From the NCBI RefSeq assembly GCF_902703175.1, contig NZ_CACRYJ010000068.1:233727-297726 (forward strand): a DNA stretch of 64,000 bases, read 5' to 3'. Below are positions 35,001 to 42,752 of the stretch, in pieces. The position numbers and the translations under genes were made by a program. The stretch comes from Occultella aeris (GTDB lineage: Bacteria; Actinomycetota; Actinomycetes; Actinomycetales; Beutenbergiaceae). The notes below the pieces were generated by a model. The model saw nothing but the letters and a program-made list of their open reading frames with translations, did no database searches and was not told the DNA's origin. The first letter of the stretch is position 1. Each line of letters starts with the position of its first letter.

Positions 35001-36188
35001 GATCGCCAGCGAGCCCGACGCCGCGGCGGGCGCCCCGATGGTGCCGGGAGCGCCGCTGTTGCCCGCGGCGACGATGAACAGCGTGCCGGTCTCGGCGGTG
35101 ATCTCGTTCAGCGCCTCCGACATGATGTCGGTGCCGTCCGACGCCTCGCGGCTGCCGAGGCTCATGGAGACGACGTCGGCGTTCGCAGCGCCCCACTCCA
35201 TGCCCTCGATGATCCAGGAGGTGAGGCCCTCGCCGTTGTCGCTGAGCACCTTGCCGACGAGCAGGTCCGCGCCGGGGGCGACGCCGCCGTAGAGGCCGCC
35301 GGACGCCGCACCCGAGCCTGCCACCGTCGATGCCACGTGGGTGCCGTGACCGTTGACGTCGTCGACGGTCTCACCGGGTACGAAGCTCTGGGTCTCGATG
35401 ACGGACTCGGTCAGGTCGGGGTGACCCGCGTCGACCCCGCTGTCCAGGATGGCGACGCGCACGCCGGTGCCGTCGAACCCGGCGGCCCAGGCCTGGGGTG
35501 CACCGATGTAGCCGACGCTGGTGTCGAGGTAGGCCTCGACGGGGGCGTCCAGGTGGATCGTCTCGATCCCGGCCGAGAGTGCGCCGGCAGCGGCAGACCG
35601 ACCGGAGGAGGAGGTGAGTTCGGCCCAGGCCTGCTCGGCGACCGCGCGGTCGGCGCCACCGGCTGCTCCGCCGATGCTGGTCAGCGCGACGTCGAGGTCG
35701 AGGCCGGTGACCGGGCCGGTGCGCGGCCTCGGCCCGTCGGAGTACTCGACGATGATCGGTGTCGCCGCGACGGACGCGTCGTCGAACCCGAACTCGACGA
35801 GCTGGGAGACGTCGAACAGTGCGTCGTCGAGAGCGCCGGAGGCGAGGTACGGCAGCGCGGCCTCGGGGACGACGTGGATGTGGCCGTCGACGACGTAGGT
35901 CCGGACGAGCGCGGCCGGGTCGGCCGGCTCGACGTCGACGGTCCGGCTGCCGTCGGCGAGGTCGGTCAGGGTGACGACGTCACCGGTGAGGAGCGTGACG
36001 GTGTGACGGTCCGCAGGGGTGGCTGCTCCTGCTCCTGGGCCGGAGCTGCCGCCGCTGCCGTCGCCGGGGTCGCCGGGGGCGGCGGCCGCGAACGATCCGG
36101 ACGTCAGGACGATGGCGGCGGCGAGTCCGGCCAGCGCCGAACGGCGTCCACGACGACGGGCGGAGGAGAGAGGAGGTCGAGCGCGCAC
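32079..36188 (-). CDS. large cell-wall-anchored S8 subtilisin-like serine protease
   Basis: About 1369 residues from GTG 36188 (GGAAGG upstream). It has an Arg-rich signal peptide (LAGLAAAIVLTSGSFAAAA) and a propeptide-like region to about 200. The S8 domain has catalytic Asp249 (ILDSGVDAGHPDL), His281 (NGHGTHVAS), Asn377 (AAGNSG) and Ser453 (GTSMATPHVSG). Long beta-sandwich regions follow, then a Pro/Gly/Ser-rich stalk and a C-terminal LPSTG sortase signal with hydrophobic helix and RRRF tail. It is exported and covalently bound to the wall, with extracellular proteolysis as its role. It is divergent from a TrmB/LuxR-type regulator. Confidence 0.93.
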   Translation of the reverse strand: MRARPPLSSARRRGRRSALAGLAAAIVLTSGSFAAAAPGDPGDGSGGSSGPGAGAATPADRHTVTLLTGDVVTLTDLADGSRTVDVEPADPAALVRTYVVDGHIHVVPEAALPYLASGALDDALFDVSQLVEFGFDDASVAATPIIVEYSDGPRPRTGPVTGLDLDVALTSIGGAAGGADRAVAEQAWAELTSSSGRSAAAGALSAGIETIHLDAPVEAYLDTSVGYIGAPQAWAAGFDGTGVRVAILDSGVDAGHPDLTESVIETQSFVPGETVDDVNGHGTHVASTVAGSGAASGGLYGGVAPGADLLVGKVLSDNGEGLTSWIIEGMEWGAANADVVSMSLGSREASDGTDIMSEALNEITAETGTLFIVAAGNSGAPGTIGAPAAASGSLAIGSVDDTTDELSWFSSQGPLYGSGALKPDVSAPGSGITAARSQFSAGEGSYTTMDGTSMATPHVSGAAAIALQADPTLTGVQLRDLLVSSARDLGFTPYQAGSGVIDVLAAVERDVFATGSADFGMLPWGEASGTVDRDVTFTNRSDTELTLDLALSVAVETPGGDGGGGIDPGIAPGSTTLAADDAVLLPQTQVTVPAGGTATVTLAGDHAALAPGEQLSGTLVGSVAGEALTRTSIGMITEAERYDLTLRATGIDGRPATMYAMFFNLDTQSAESIIVDGETTLRLPAGRYSAMAYADVETAPGTDAIALVGDPDIVLEGDTTVALDVRTADPVTVDVGRDDLSAENRRMDYSVEGMMGSAMIPLLVDELLAQPLVAESATSFAFTTRWRLRDPRITLTLDGADLGAREQPAAPYLDGELSTTATDLGAGSSADVAGVALDGGIAVVRSSTEVGPVERAANVAATGAALLVVVQGEESLEWYGDDFGNDAPLPVAAVSGPNGQALLGALAAGDVELSAVGRPVADDVYDVLLYTDGEIPANPTKIADDLALVTTTYHGAQNTLVGEFRYDFAPGVDVGQGFLFATERPGVRREWVSTTDAEWYQGATDIGSTWEVRDVRRSYTTGEELEASYFSPIVRPYVGAGYWAPFRQADGVQINVPGWADGGDAMRTGALDTYSGLPGLSQLGQLYVDGTLVSESAYQGVTAWDLPPGEARLRFVNTTSHDPTMIPTSTSTVTQWEFDSRAPAAFDEAILPMMQAFYDVEAAIDGTVGAGRTVGEPVPLAVEVGHLAGATGSAELASVTAEFSTDDGAAWQQLELTETPAVAGAVLPLATFVQEREYVRSFAAEIPIPDSGGTVSLRVSAQDAAGNAFSQEITSAFVVVPALDPGEPTEPPAPTEPPSSGGPSNPGDGGAGDPGAGDPTDAGPGTGSTGGSLPSTGASIGLLVLLAAAAVGGGLLLRRRFAAAHPGRP

Positions 36189-36204
36189 GGGTGGCCTTCC
36201 GGGG

Positions 36205-36270
36205 GACAAAGAGGTCGGGTGGAGACAAAGTGCCACATAGAGTGACGCCGTGGGTGGCGCCTTTGCGCCA
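36205..36270. promoter_or_regulatory. divergent protease/regulator control region with repeats
   Basis: GACAAAG occurs twice in direct orientation (36205-36211 and 36224-36230, 19 bases apart), just upstream of the protease start. TGGCGC-N4-GCGCCA (36255-36270) is a small dyad towards the regulator. These are candidate sites for the adjacent LuxR-type HTH protein. No clear -35/-10 pair stands out. Confidence 0.35.
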
Positions 36271-36321
36271 TGGCAGATTCTCGACACCCGAGGCGATCCT
36301 CACGCTCGACAGAATGGGGCG

Positions 36322-37293
36322 ATGTACATGCTTGACGGCATCGGGTTGGACGAGGAGTCGGCTCGCGTCTATCGAGCGCTCGTGGCGCGACCGTCCGCGA
36401 CGGCTGCCGAGCTGGCGCCGGAAGTCACGCTCACGGCGGGCCGCGTCACGGAGCTCCTCGCCGCTCTCGAGACGATGGGACTCGCCGCGCGGCAGGGAGC
36501 GGACTCCGAGCGCGCGGTCGCGTCCCCGCCCGGCATCGCGCTCCGGGCGCTCCTGGCCGAGCAGGAGCGACGCCTCGATATCGTCCGATCCGACCTCGTC
36601 GACCTCGAGGCCGTCTACCGGGAGTCGCTCGCGGGACGCACGGCCGCGGATGTCGTCGACGTCGTGCTCGGTGCGGACGCCGTCCGACAGCGGTTCGCGC
36701 AGTTGCAGGCGGCCGCGGAGCAACAGGTACGCGCCTTCGTGCGCGCGGACGTGCCGTTCGTCTCCGCGGAGGAGAACGCCGAGGAGGAGCGCGCGCTGCT
36801 GCGGGGCGTGCGGTACCGGGTGCTCGTCGAGCGCGGGGTCATGGACGACGCCCACTTCTACGCCGCGGCGCGGGAGGCGCTGCCGTACGGCGAGTACGTG
36901 CGGGTGGCGCCGGCACTGCCGACCCGGCTGCTCATCATCGACGACGACCTCGCTCTGCTGCCGATGCGCCGCACGACCGATGATCGCTACGGCGCGATCC
37001 TCGTCCATCCGTCGAGCCTGCTGGACTTGCTGGTGGAGGTCTTCGAGTCGACGTGGTCGCGGGCGGCGCGCCTCACCGACGAGGGTGAACCGGGTGTGAC
37101 CGACGAGGTGGCCGACCTCGACCGGTCGATGTTGACGCTGCTCATGGTGGGCCTGACCGACGCGCGCATCGCGAGCCAGCTCGGCATCTCCGCGCGCACC
37201 GTGCAGCGACGCGTCAGCGCGCTCATGGAGCTCACGCGCGTGGCGACGCGGTTCCAGCTCGGCGCGGAGGCCGTCCGCCGCGGGTGGGTCTGA
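36322..37293 (+). CDS. TrmB-like/LuxR-type transcriptional regulator
   Basis: A 323-residue regulator. The N-terminal TrmB-like winged helix (residues 1-65; GLDEESARVYRALVARPSAT, TAGRVTELLAALETMGLA) leads to a helical segment and a central effector region (VVLGADAVRQRFAQLQAAAE). The C-terminal LuxR HTH reads LTDARIASQLGISARTVQRR. It is divergent from the wall-anchored subtilase, an association I remember from other actinobacteria, so it probably controls that gene. ATG 36328 is an alternative start. Confidence 0.85.
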   Translation: MYMLDGIGLDEESARVYRALVARPSATAAELAPEVTLTAGRVTELLAALETMGLAARQGADSERAVASPPGIALRALLAEQERRLDIVRSDLVDLEAVYRESLAGRTAADVVDVVLGADAVRQRFAQLQAAAEQQVRAFVRADVPFVSAEENAEEERALLRGVRYRVLVERGVMDDAHFYAAAREALPYGEYVRVAPALPTRLLIIDDDLALLPMRRTTDDRYGAILVHPSSLLDLLVEVFESTWSRAARLTDEGEPGVTDEVADLDRSMLTLLMVGLTDARIASQLGISARTVQRRVSALMELTRVATRFQLGAEAVRRGWV

Positions 37294-37313
37294 GTGGACC
37301 GGCCGCCCGTGGG

Positions 37314-38522
37314 TCAGGTCCGGTACTGCGCCGCCACGACCTCGGTCGCCATCACCGCCGTGAGTTGCGTGGACAGGTCGGTGCGCGTCGGTGCGGGCGC
37401 GGACCAGTCGTCCCCGGCCAGGAGCGTGCCGTCACCGCCGTACTGGTTCTCGAACAGCGCGTCCGTGCTGGTCACGATGAACTCACTGAGCGCGGTGTGC
37501 TCGGCCTCGGCGAGGAACTGACCGGCGTACCGGTAGAAGATCCCAGCGAACAGGCCGGCGTCGCCACCCTCGCCGTCGGGGGTGAACACGGGTCCGTCCG
37601 TCAGCTCGGCCAGACTCACGTCGATCGTCATGGCGGCCCGGTCCAGCCGGGCCGGGTCGCCGGCGGTCCGGAACTCCTCGACGCAGGCCCCCACGTACAG
37701 GCCCTGGTTGTAGGTGAACCGCCAGTCGGTGTCGATGGTGCCGTCGCGGTTGCGATTGATGCCGTCGTGAACGAAGCCGCCCGGCTCGACCAGCGTGTCC
37801 TCCCACCACTGCAGCGACGCCCGGGCGCGGTCGAGGAACCGGGCCTCGCCCGTGGTCCGGTGCAGCCGGTGTCCGGCGATCACGAACGGGCCGTTCGCGG
37901 GTGTGTTCTTGTAGTGGTACTGGCCCTTCTGCCAGACGATCCCGCCGCCCTGCGTGCTCCAGCCGAGATCCCAGATGTGATCGTGCAGGGCGATCGCGTC
38001 CTCGAGCGCACTGTCGTCACCGGCCGCGTCGGCGAGCCGCAACAGGGCCAGCGCGAACCAGCCCATATCGTCGAAGAAGTCGTTGAACAGGTCGGCGCCG
38101 TTGCGCAGGGTCAGGTTCTCCCGGAGTTCCTGCGCGCGGTCCAGATCGTCGGCAGCGCCGGTGCGCTCCCAGGCGTCGATGGCCGCGTCGATGGCGTGGG
38201 CGTTCCACCAGTAGTGGAACGGCGCGTCCGCCGCCGGGTCCACCGGCTGGGCGTAGTGCAGCAGTTGGGGCGAGGGCGCACCGAAGTACTCGGCGAGGCT
38301 CGCCTGGGTCACCGCCGCCCGCCAAGGCGCCGCGCGCCGCGGATCCGGTGGCGGGACCGCAGCGACCACCTTGGGTGGCGGGCCCTGATCCGGCCCGCAA
38401 GCGGCGAGCAGGGTGGCGCTCAAGGCGCCGGCTCCGCCCAGTGCCAACGCCCGACGGCGGGTGAACGCCGGCCGGGTCGCTGGCACCGGGCGGAACTCAG
38501 GCCGGCGTCTGCGCGAGCTCAC
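37314..38522 (-). CDS. GH76 endo-alpha-1,6-mannanase, Tat lipoprotein
   Basis: About 402 residues. The N-terminus has a twin-arginine motif (TRRRALALGG) and lipobox LAAC, so the enzyme is exported and lipid-anchored. The GH76 (alpha/alpha)6 domain shows YWWNAHAIDAAIDAWERTG, the catalytic Asp pair in LFNDFFDDMGW, YKNTPANGPFVIAG and TDWRFTYNQGLYVGAC. It would cut alpha-1,6-mannan at the cell surface. GTG 38522 overlaps the upstream GH76 gene by 26 bases; GTG 38486, just after that gene's stop, is an equally good start. Last gene of the mannan operon. Confidence 0.9.
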   Translation of the reverse strand: MSSRRRRPEFRPVPATRPAFTRRRALALGGAGALSATLLAACGPDQGPPPKVVAAVPPPDPRRAAPWRAAVTQASLAEYFGAPSPQLLHYAQPVDPAADAPFHYWWNAHAIDAAIDAWERTGAADDLDRAQELRENLTLRNGADLFNDFFDDMGWFALALLRLADAAGDDSALEDAIALHDHIWDLGWSTQGGGIVWQKGQYHYKNTPANGPFVIAGHRLHRTTGEARFLDRARASLQWWEDTLVEPGGFVHDGINRNRDGTIDTDWRFTYNQGLYVGACVEEFRTAGDPARLDRAAMTIDVSLAELTDGPVFTPDGEGGDAGLFAGIFYRYAGQFLAEAEHTALSEFIVTSTDALFENQYGGDGTLLAGDDWSAPAPTRTDLSTQLTAVMATEVVAAQYRT

Positions 38523-39561
38523 GAGCCTCGATCCGTGCGCGTGTCTCGGTCGCCATGACGGCCGAGAGCTGGGTGGACATGGACGTCCGCCCCTGCGGTC
38601 GGGCCCTCCAGTCGTCGCCGGCCCAGAGCACGCCCTCGGCATCGTCGAGCCGGTTCACGTCCCAGAGCCGGTCCGTCCCGGACCGCACGAACGCGACCAG
38701 GTCGGGGGACGGGCGCAGGTCCAGGAGCAGGTCCAGATACCGGTAGAAGATGCCCTTGAAGAGCCCCACGTCGCCGCCACCGGTCTCCGGGAACACCCCG
38801 TCCGTGGCGAGGAGGTCGACGGCCCGGCGCGCACTGAGCTGGGCCCGGTCCAACCAGGCAGGGTCGTCGTCGTGCGCGAAGAGCTCGACGCACGCACCGA
38901 TGAACAGGCCGTAGTTGTAGGTGTAACGCCAGTCCGTGTCGACCTGGGCGTCACCCTCACGGTTCACGCCGTCCTCCACGGTGCCGTCCTCGCGGACCAG
39001 GTGCTCGGTGAGCCAGTCCATCGTGCGCCGGGCCCAGGTCAGGTACGGCTCGCCCGAGCCGTCACTGCCGAACCGGGACGCCAGCCTGGCACCGAGGATG
39101 ATGAACGGCCCGTTCGCCGGCGTGTTCTTGTAGTACGTCTGCGACTTGCGCCACGCGATCCCGCCGCCCATCACCTCGTTCCAGCCGTCGTCGAGGCAGT
39201 GCTGCCAGATCACCCGCGCCGGCTCGAGGTACTCCTCGTACCCCGGAGCGCGGGACAGGCGCTCCAGGGCGAGGGCGAGCCAGAGCATGTCGTCGAAGTA
39301 GTCATTGAACAGGCTGCCGGAGTTGCGGGCGACGATGTTCTCGAAGATCCCGACGGCGGTGCGCAGGTGGGCCGGATCGCCGGTGCGTTCCCAGCCGTCG
39401 ATCGCGACGTCCATCGCATGTGCGAGCCACCAGTAGTTGAACGTGGCGTTCTCATCGACGGGATGGGAGTTGTTCAGCAGTTGCGGCGCCGCAGCACCGT
39501 AGAGCACCGTGAGGCTGCGGTGGGCGAGGTCCGCTCGTTCGGACCAGTCGGTGTGCGTCAT
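38497..39561 (-). CDS. GH76 alpha-1,6-mannanase, cytoplasmic
   Basis: A 354-residue GH76 protein with no signal peptide. It has FNYWWLAHAMDVAIDGWERT, the catalytic Asp pair in SLFNDYFDDMLWLALAL, YKNTPANGPFIILGARLA and TDWRYTYNYGLFIGAC. It is a clear paralogue of the lipoprotein GH76 that follows it. Without a signal it should act on manno-oligosaccharides brought in by the importer. ATG 39561 lies 3 bases after the binding-protein stop. Confidence 0.92.
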   Translation of the reverse strand: MTHTDWSERADLAHRSLTVLYGAAAPQLLNNSHPVDENATFNYWWLAHAMDVAIDGWERTGDPAHLRTAVGIFENIVARNSGSLFNDYFDDMLWLALALERLSRAPGYEEYLEPARVIWQHCLDDGWNEVMGGGIAWRKSQTYYKNTPANGPFIILGARLASRFGSDGSGEPYLTWARRTMDWLTEHLVREDGTVEDGVNREGDAQVDTDWRYTYNYGLFIGACVELFAHDDDPAWLDRAQLSARRAVDLLATDGVFPETGGGDVGLFKGIFYRYLDLLLDLRPSPDLVAFVRSGTDRLWDVNRLDDAEGVLWAGDDWRARPQGRTSMSTQLSAVMATETRARIEARELAQTPA

Positions 39562-39564
39562 CGA

Positions 39565-40842
39565 TCAGGCGTTCTCGGCCAGGATCCGGTTGAAGGACTC
39601 CTCGGCGTTGTCGAGCGCCTCCTGGGCGCTGATCTCGCCGGCCATGAAGCGCTGGAGCTCGGGGATGAGCCCCTGCCCCTCGGCGTCGGAGTAGCCTGGG
39701 ATCGTGGGCCGTGCGGTCGCGAACGCCATCGTCTCCAGCAGCGCCGAGTAGGCCTCGTTCTCAGTGAAGAACGGGTCCTCGGCGGCCTGGAGGTTGGCTG
39801 GCATGTTGCCGCTCAGCTCAGCGAAGGCCACGCCGTTCTCGGGCTGCGTGGTCCACCACTTGATGAACTCCCAGGCACCCTCGACGTTCGGGGCACCCTC
39901 CGGGATGATCATGCCGAAGCCGCCAAGGCCGGAGGCCTGGTCGCCGTTCGGGCCCGCAGGCGCCGCGACGATCCCGTAGTTGAGGTCCTCGATCGCGTCA
40001 TAGGTCGCCAGGGTCCACGGGCCGTTGTAGGCCATGGCCACGGTGCCTTCGGCGAACCCATCGGTGCCCTCGGCGAAACCGAGGTCGTACACGCCGCGGT
40101 TGTTCATGAGGTCGTCCCACTCCTCGAGGACGGCGAGGCCCTCCGGGGTGTTGAAGGCCGCCTGGCCGTCGTCGGAGACCATCTGGCCACCGGCCTGGCC
40201 GAGCCACATGCTGAACAGGCCGACGTCGGAGAGCGCGAAGCCGGACCGGGCCAGGGTGCCACCCTCGCGCACGGTCAGCGCCTCGGCCGCGTCGGCGAGC
40301 TCGGCCCAGTTCGTGGGCGGCTCGAGGCCGGCCTCGGTGAGCAGGTCCTCGTTGTAGAACAGCGACCGGTTGTCCACCGTGAGCGGGATCCCGTAGACGG
40401 TGCCGTCGTAGGTGAGCTCGTTCAGGGCGGCCTCGTAGAACATCGAGGTGTCGACGGAGTCCTCGGCGATCAGGTCCTCGAGCGACATCAGCGCTCCCTT
40501 GCTCGCGTAGACGCTGGTCGCGAACCGGTCCCAGAGCACGACGTCCGGTACGCCACCGCCGGCGATCGCGGTGAGGAGCTTGGCCTCGACCTCCTCCTGG
40601 GGCTGGTAGGTGACGACGTAGTCATCCTGGCTGGCGTTGAACGCCTCGACCTGGGTCTCGATCTGGGTGGCCTGCTCCCCGGTCCAGTTACCCCAGAAGG
40701 TGACCTCCTGACCGCCGTCACCGCCGTCGTCGTCGCCAGCGCCGCCGCCGCCGCCCGAGGAGCAGGCGGCCAGGGCGAGCGCCCCGACGGCGAGTCCCGC
40801 CGAGAGCTTCATGAATGTTGAGGTTCGTGTCTTCGTCGACAT
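39565..40842 (-). CDS. ABC transporter substrate-binding lipoprotein, manno-oligosaccharide (predicted)
   Basis: A 425-residue family-1 solute-binding protein with signal peptide and lipobox LAAC followed by a Gly-rich tether. Fold segments include EVTFWGNWTGEQATQIETQV, GGVPDVVLWDRFATSVYA, GIPLTVDNRSLFYNEDLLTE and YNGPWTLATYDA. It is embedded between the permeases and two GH76 genes, so its ligand is predicted to be an alpha-1,6-manno-oligosaccharide (inference from context). Confidence 0.92.
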   Translation of the reverse strand: MSTKTRTSTFMKLSAGLAVGALALAACSSGGGGGAGDDDGGDGGQEVTFWGNWTGEQATQIETQVEAFNASQDDYVVTYQPQEEVEAKLLTAIAGGGVPDVVLWDRFATSVYASKGALMSLEDLIAEDSVDTSMFYEAALNELTYDGTVYGIPLTVDNRSLFYNEDLLTEAGLEPPTNWAELADAAEALTVREGGTLARSGFALSDVGLFSMWLGQAGGQMVSDDGQAAFNTPEGLAVLEEWDDLMNNRGVYDLGFAEGTDGFAEGTVAMAYNGPWTLATYDAIEDLNYGIVAAPAGPNGDQASGLGGFGMIIPEGAPNVEGAWEFIKWWTTQPENGVAFAELSGNMPANLQAAEDPFFTENEAYSALLETMAFATARPTIPGYSDAEGQGLIPELQRFMAGEISAQEALDNAEESFNRILAENA

Positions 40843-40875
40843 GACGAACTGTCTCCTTATTGTTGGGTGGGGGAG

Positions 40876-41784
40876 CTATTTGGAACCGACGTGCGCGACG
40901 CCCTCGATGATGTAGCGCTGGGCGAGCACGAAGATGAGCAGGACCGGCAGACTCACGATGACCGTGCCGGCCATCAGCGGCCCGTAGTCCGTCGTGTGTT
41001 CGGTCTTGAAGGCCGCCAGGCCGACCTGGACGGTCAGCATGTCGCGATCGCTGAGCACGATCAGCGGCCACATGAAGCTGTTCCAGCCGGCCTGGAACGT
41101 GAGGATGCCGAGCACCGCGGCGCCGGCCTTGGCGAGCGGCATGTAGATCTGGGCGAAGATCCGGAACTCGGAGGCGCCGTCGATCCGGGCGGCCTCGGCG
41201 AGTTCCTCCGGCATGGATGCGAAGAACTGGCGCATGAAGAACACGGCGAACGCACCCGCGGCCCCGGGCAGGATGATCGCCCAGTACGAGTTGATGAAGC
41301 CCATCCCGCCCTGGCCGAAGAAGTCGTTGCCACCGGCGAACGGGAACCGGCGCAGAACCAGGAACGTCGGCACCATGGTGACGATCCCGGGGATCATCAA
41401 CGAGGACAGCAGCGTGCCGAACAGGACCCGCTTCCCGCGGAATCGCAGGCGCGCGAACGCGTACCCGGCGAGGGAGCCGAAGAAGATGTTCAGCACCACC
41501 CCGGCGATGGCCAGGAAGGTCGAGTTGAAGAAGTACCGCCCGAACGGCACCGACGTCCACGCCTTCACGTAGTTCTCGAGGGTGGGTTGGTCCGGCCAGA
41601 TCTGCAGCGAGGAGGACAGGATCTCGCCCTCGGGCTTGAGTGAGGTGACGATCGTCCAGATCAGCGGGAACACCGTGGTGATCGAGACCGCGATGACCGC
41701 GATGTACCAGGCGGTGGTACCGACCTTCTGGCGGGGTGTGCTCGCACGCTTCAGACGCAGGACGTACGGGTCGGCGGTGGTCAT
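40876..41784 (-). CDS. sugar ABC transporter permease, MalG type (mannan locus)
   Basis: A 302-residue permease with six predicted helices; EAA loop ELAEAARIDGASEFRIFAQI then YMPLAKAG. ATG overlaps the stop of the partner permease (ATGA). It is followed after 33 bases by the binding-protein gene. It completes the importer pore; no ATPase gene is in the operon. Confidence 0.92.
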   Translation of the reverse strand: MTTADPYVLRLKRASTPRQKVGTTAWYIAVIAVSITTVFPLIWTIVTSLKPEGEILSSSLQIWPDQPTLENYVKAWTSVPFGRYFFNSTFLAIAGVVLNIFFGSLAGYAFARLRFRGKRVLFGTLLSSLMIPGIVTMVPTFLVLRRFPFAGGNDFFGQGGMGFINSYWAIILPGAAGAFAVFFMRQFFASMPEELAEAARIDGASEFRIFAQIYMPLAKAGAAVLGILTFQAGWNSFMWPLIVLSDRDMLTVQVGLAAFKTEHTTDYGPLMAGTVIVSLPVLLIFVLAQRYIIEGVAHVGSK

Positions 41785-42752
41785 GACTGGCTCCTGGACG
41801 TGAGCTTGAAGTTGATCAGCGAGAACACGGCGATGATCAGGAACAGGACGAAGGACAGGGCCGAGGCGTAGCCCATCTTCAGGCCGCCGAATCCCTGGTT
41901 GTAGATGTAGTAGACGACCGTCAGGGTGGAGTTGCCGGGCCCACCCTTCGTGAGCAGGTAGGCCTGGTCGAACACCTGGAACGCGCCGATGATCAGCAGC
42001 GTCGAGATCAGGAACGTGGTGCGGGACAGCCCGGGGATCGTGATGTACCGGAACGTCTGCCAGACGTTCGCCCCGTCGATCCGGACCGCCTCGTACAGCT
42101 CGCGGGCGATGCCCTGCAGGCCGCCGAGGTAGATCAGCATGTTGGTGCCGAACCCGGACCAGACGGACATCAGCACGATCGCCGTCATCGCCCACTTGGA
42201 GTCGTAGAGCCAGGCCGGCCCGTTGATCCCGAACCAGCCGAGGACGATGTTGAACAGGCCAGACTGCGGGTTCAGCAGCCAGTACCAGATCGTCGCGGTC
42301 GCCACCGTGGACGCGACCACCGGGATGTAGAAGAACGTCCGGAACAGCTTGACGGCTCTGCTGTTCCGGTTGAGCAGCAGCGCGGTACCGAGCGCGACGG
42401 CCACCCCAAGGGGAACGAACATGAGGGTGTAGATCGCGGTGTTGCGCAACGCGAGCAGGAAGATCGGATCGCCCGCGATGCGCTGGTAGTTCTCCAGCCC
42501 GACCCACGAGGCGTCCCCGATGACGGCGTAGTCGGTGAAGCTCAGCACGACCGCCATCACCACGGGGATGATGACGAACGTCAGGAACAGGAGCATGGGC
42601 ACGAGGACGAAGATCCAGCCCCAGATCTCCTGGGGCTGCGGTTTGCGGAACGGCCGCGAATGCCGGTCCCGGCGCCGTGCGGGACTCGTGACCCTGTCGG
42701 TTGCGATGTCCATCGCGTCGGCACTGACGGCGGTGGGCTGGATGGTCGTCAT
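41781..42752 (-). CDS. sugar ABC transporter permease, MalF type (mannan locus)
   Basis: A 323-residue permease with a 40-residue cytoplasmic N-terminus and six predicted helices; EAA loop LYEAVRIDGANVWQTFRYIT then IPGLSR. The start overlaps the GH125 stop (ATGA) and its own stop overlaps the next permease, so expression is tightly coupled with the mannosidase. Confidence 0.92.
   Translation of the reverse strand: MTTIQPTAVSADAMDIATDRVTSPARRRDRHSRPFRKPQPQEIWGWIFVLVPMLLFLTFVIIPVVMAVVLSFTDYAVIGDASWVGLENYQRIAGDPIFLLALRNTAIYTLMFVPLGVAVALGTALLLNRNSRAVKLFRTFFYIPVVASTVATATIWYWLLNPQSGLFNIVLGWFGINGPAWLYDSKWAMTAIVLMSVWSGFGTNMLIYLGGLQGIARELYEAVRIDGANVWQTFRYITIPGLSRTTFLISTLLIIGAFQVFDQAYLLTKGGPGNSTLTVVYYIYNQGFGGLKMGYASALSFVLFLIIAVFSLINFKLTSRSQS

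Noticed and set aside
33327..36245. Long plus-strand open frame of about 970 codons opposite the subtilase gene
   Set aside because: Composition is Arg/Gly/Asp-rich with no domain; the minus strand encodes a clear S8 protease with complete triad and sortase signal. Antisense open frames are expected at this GC content.
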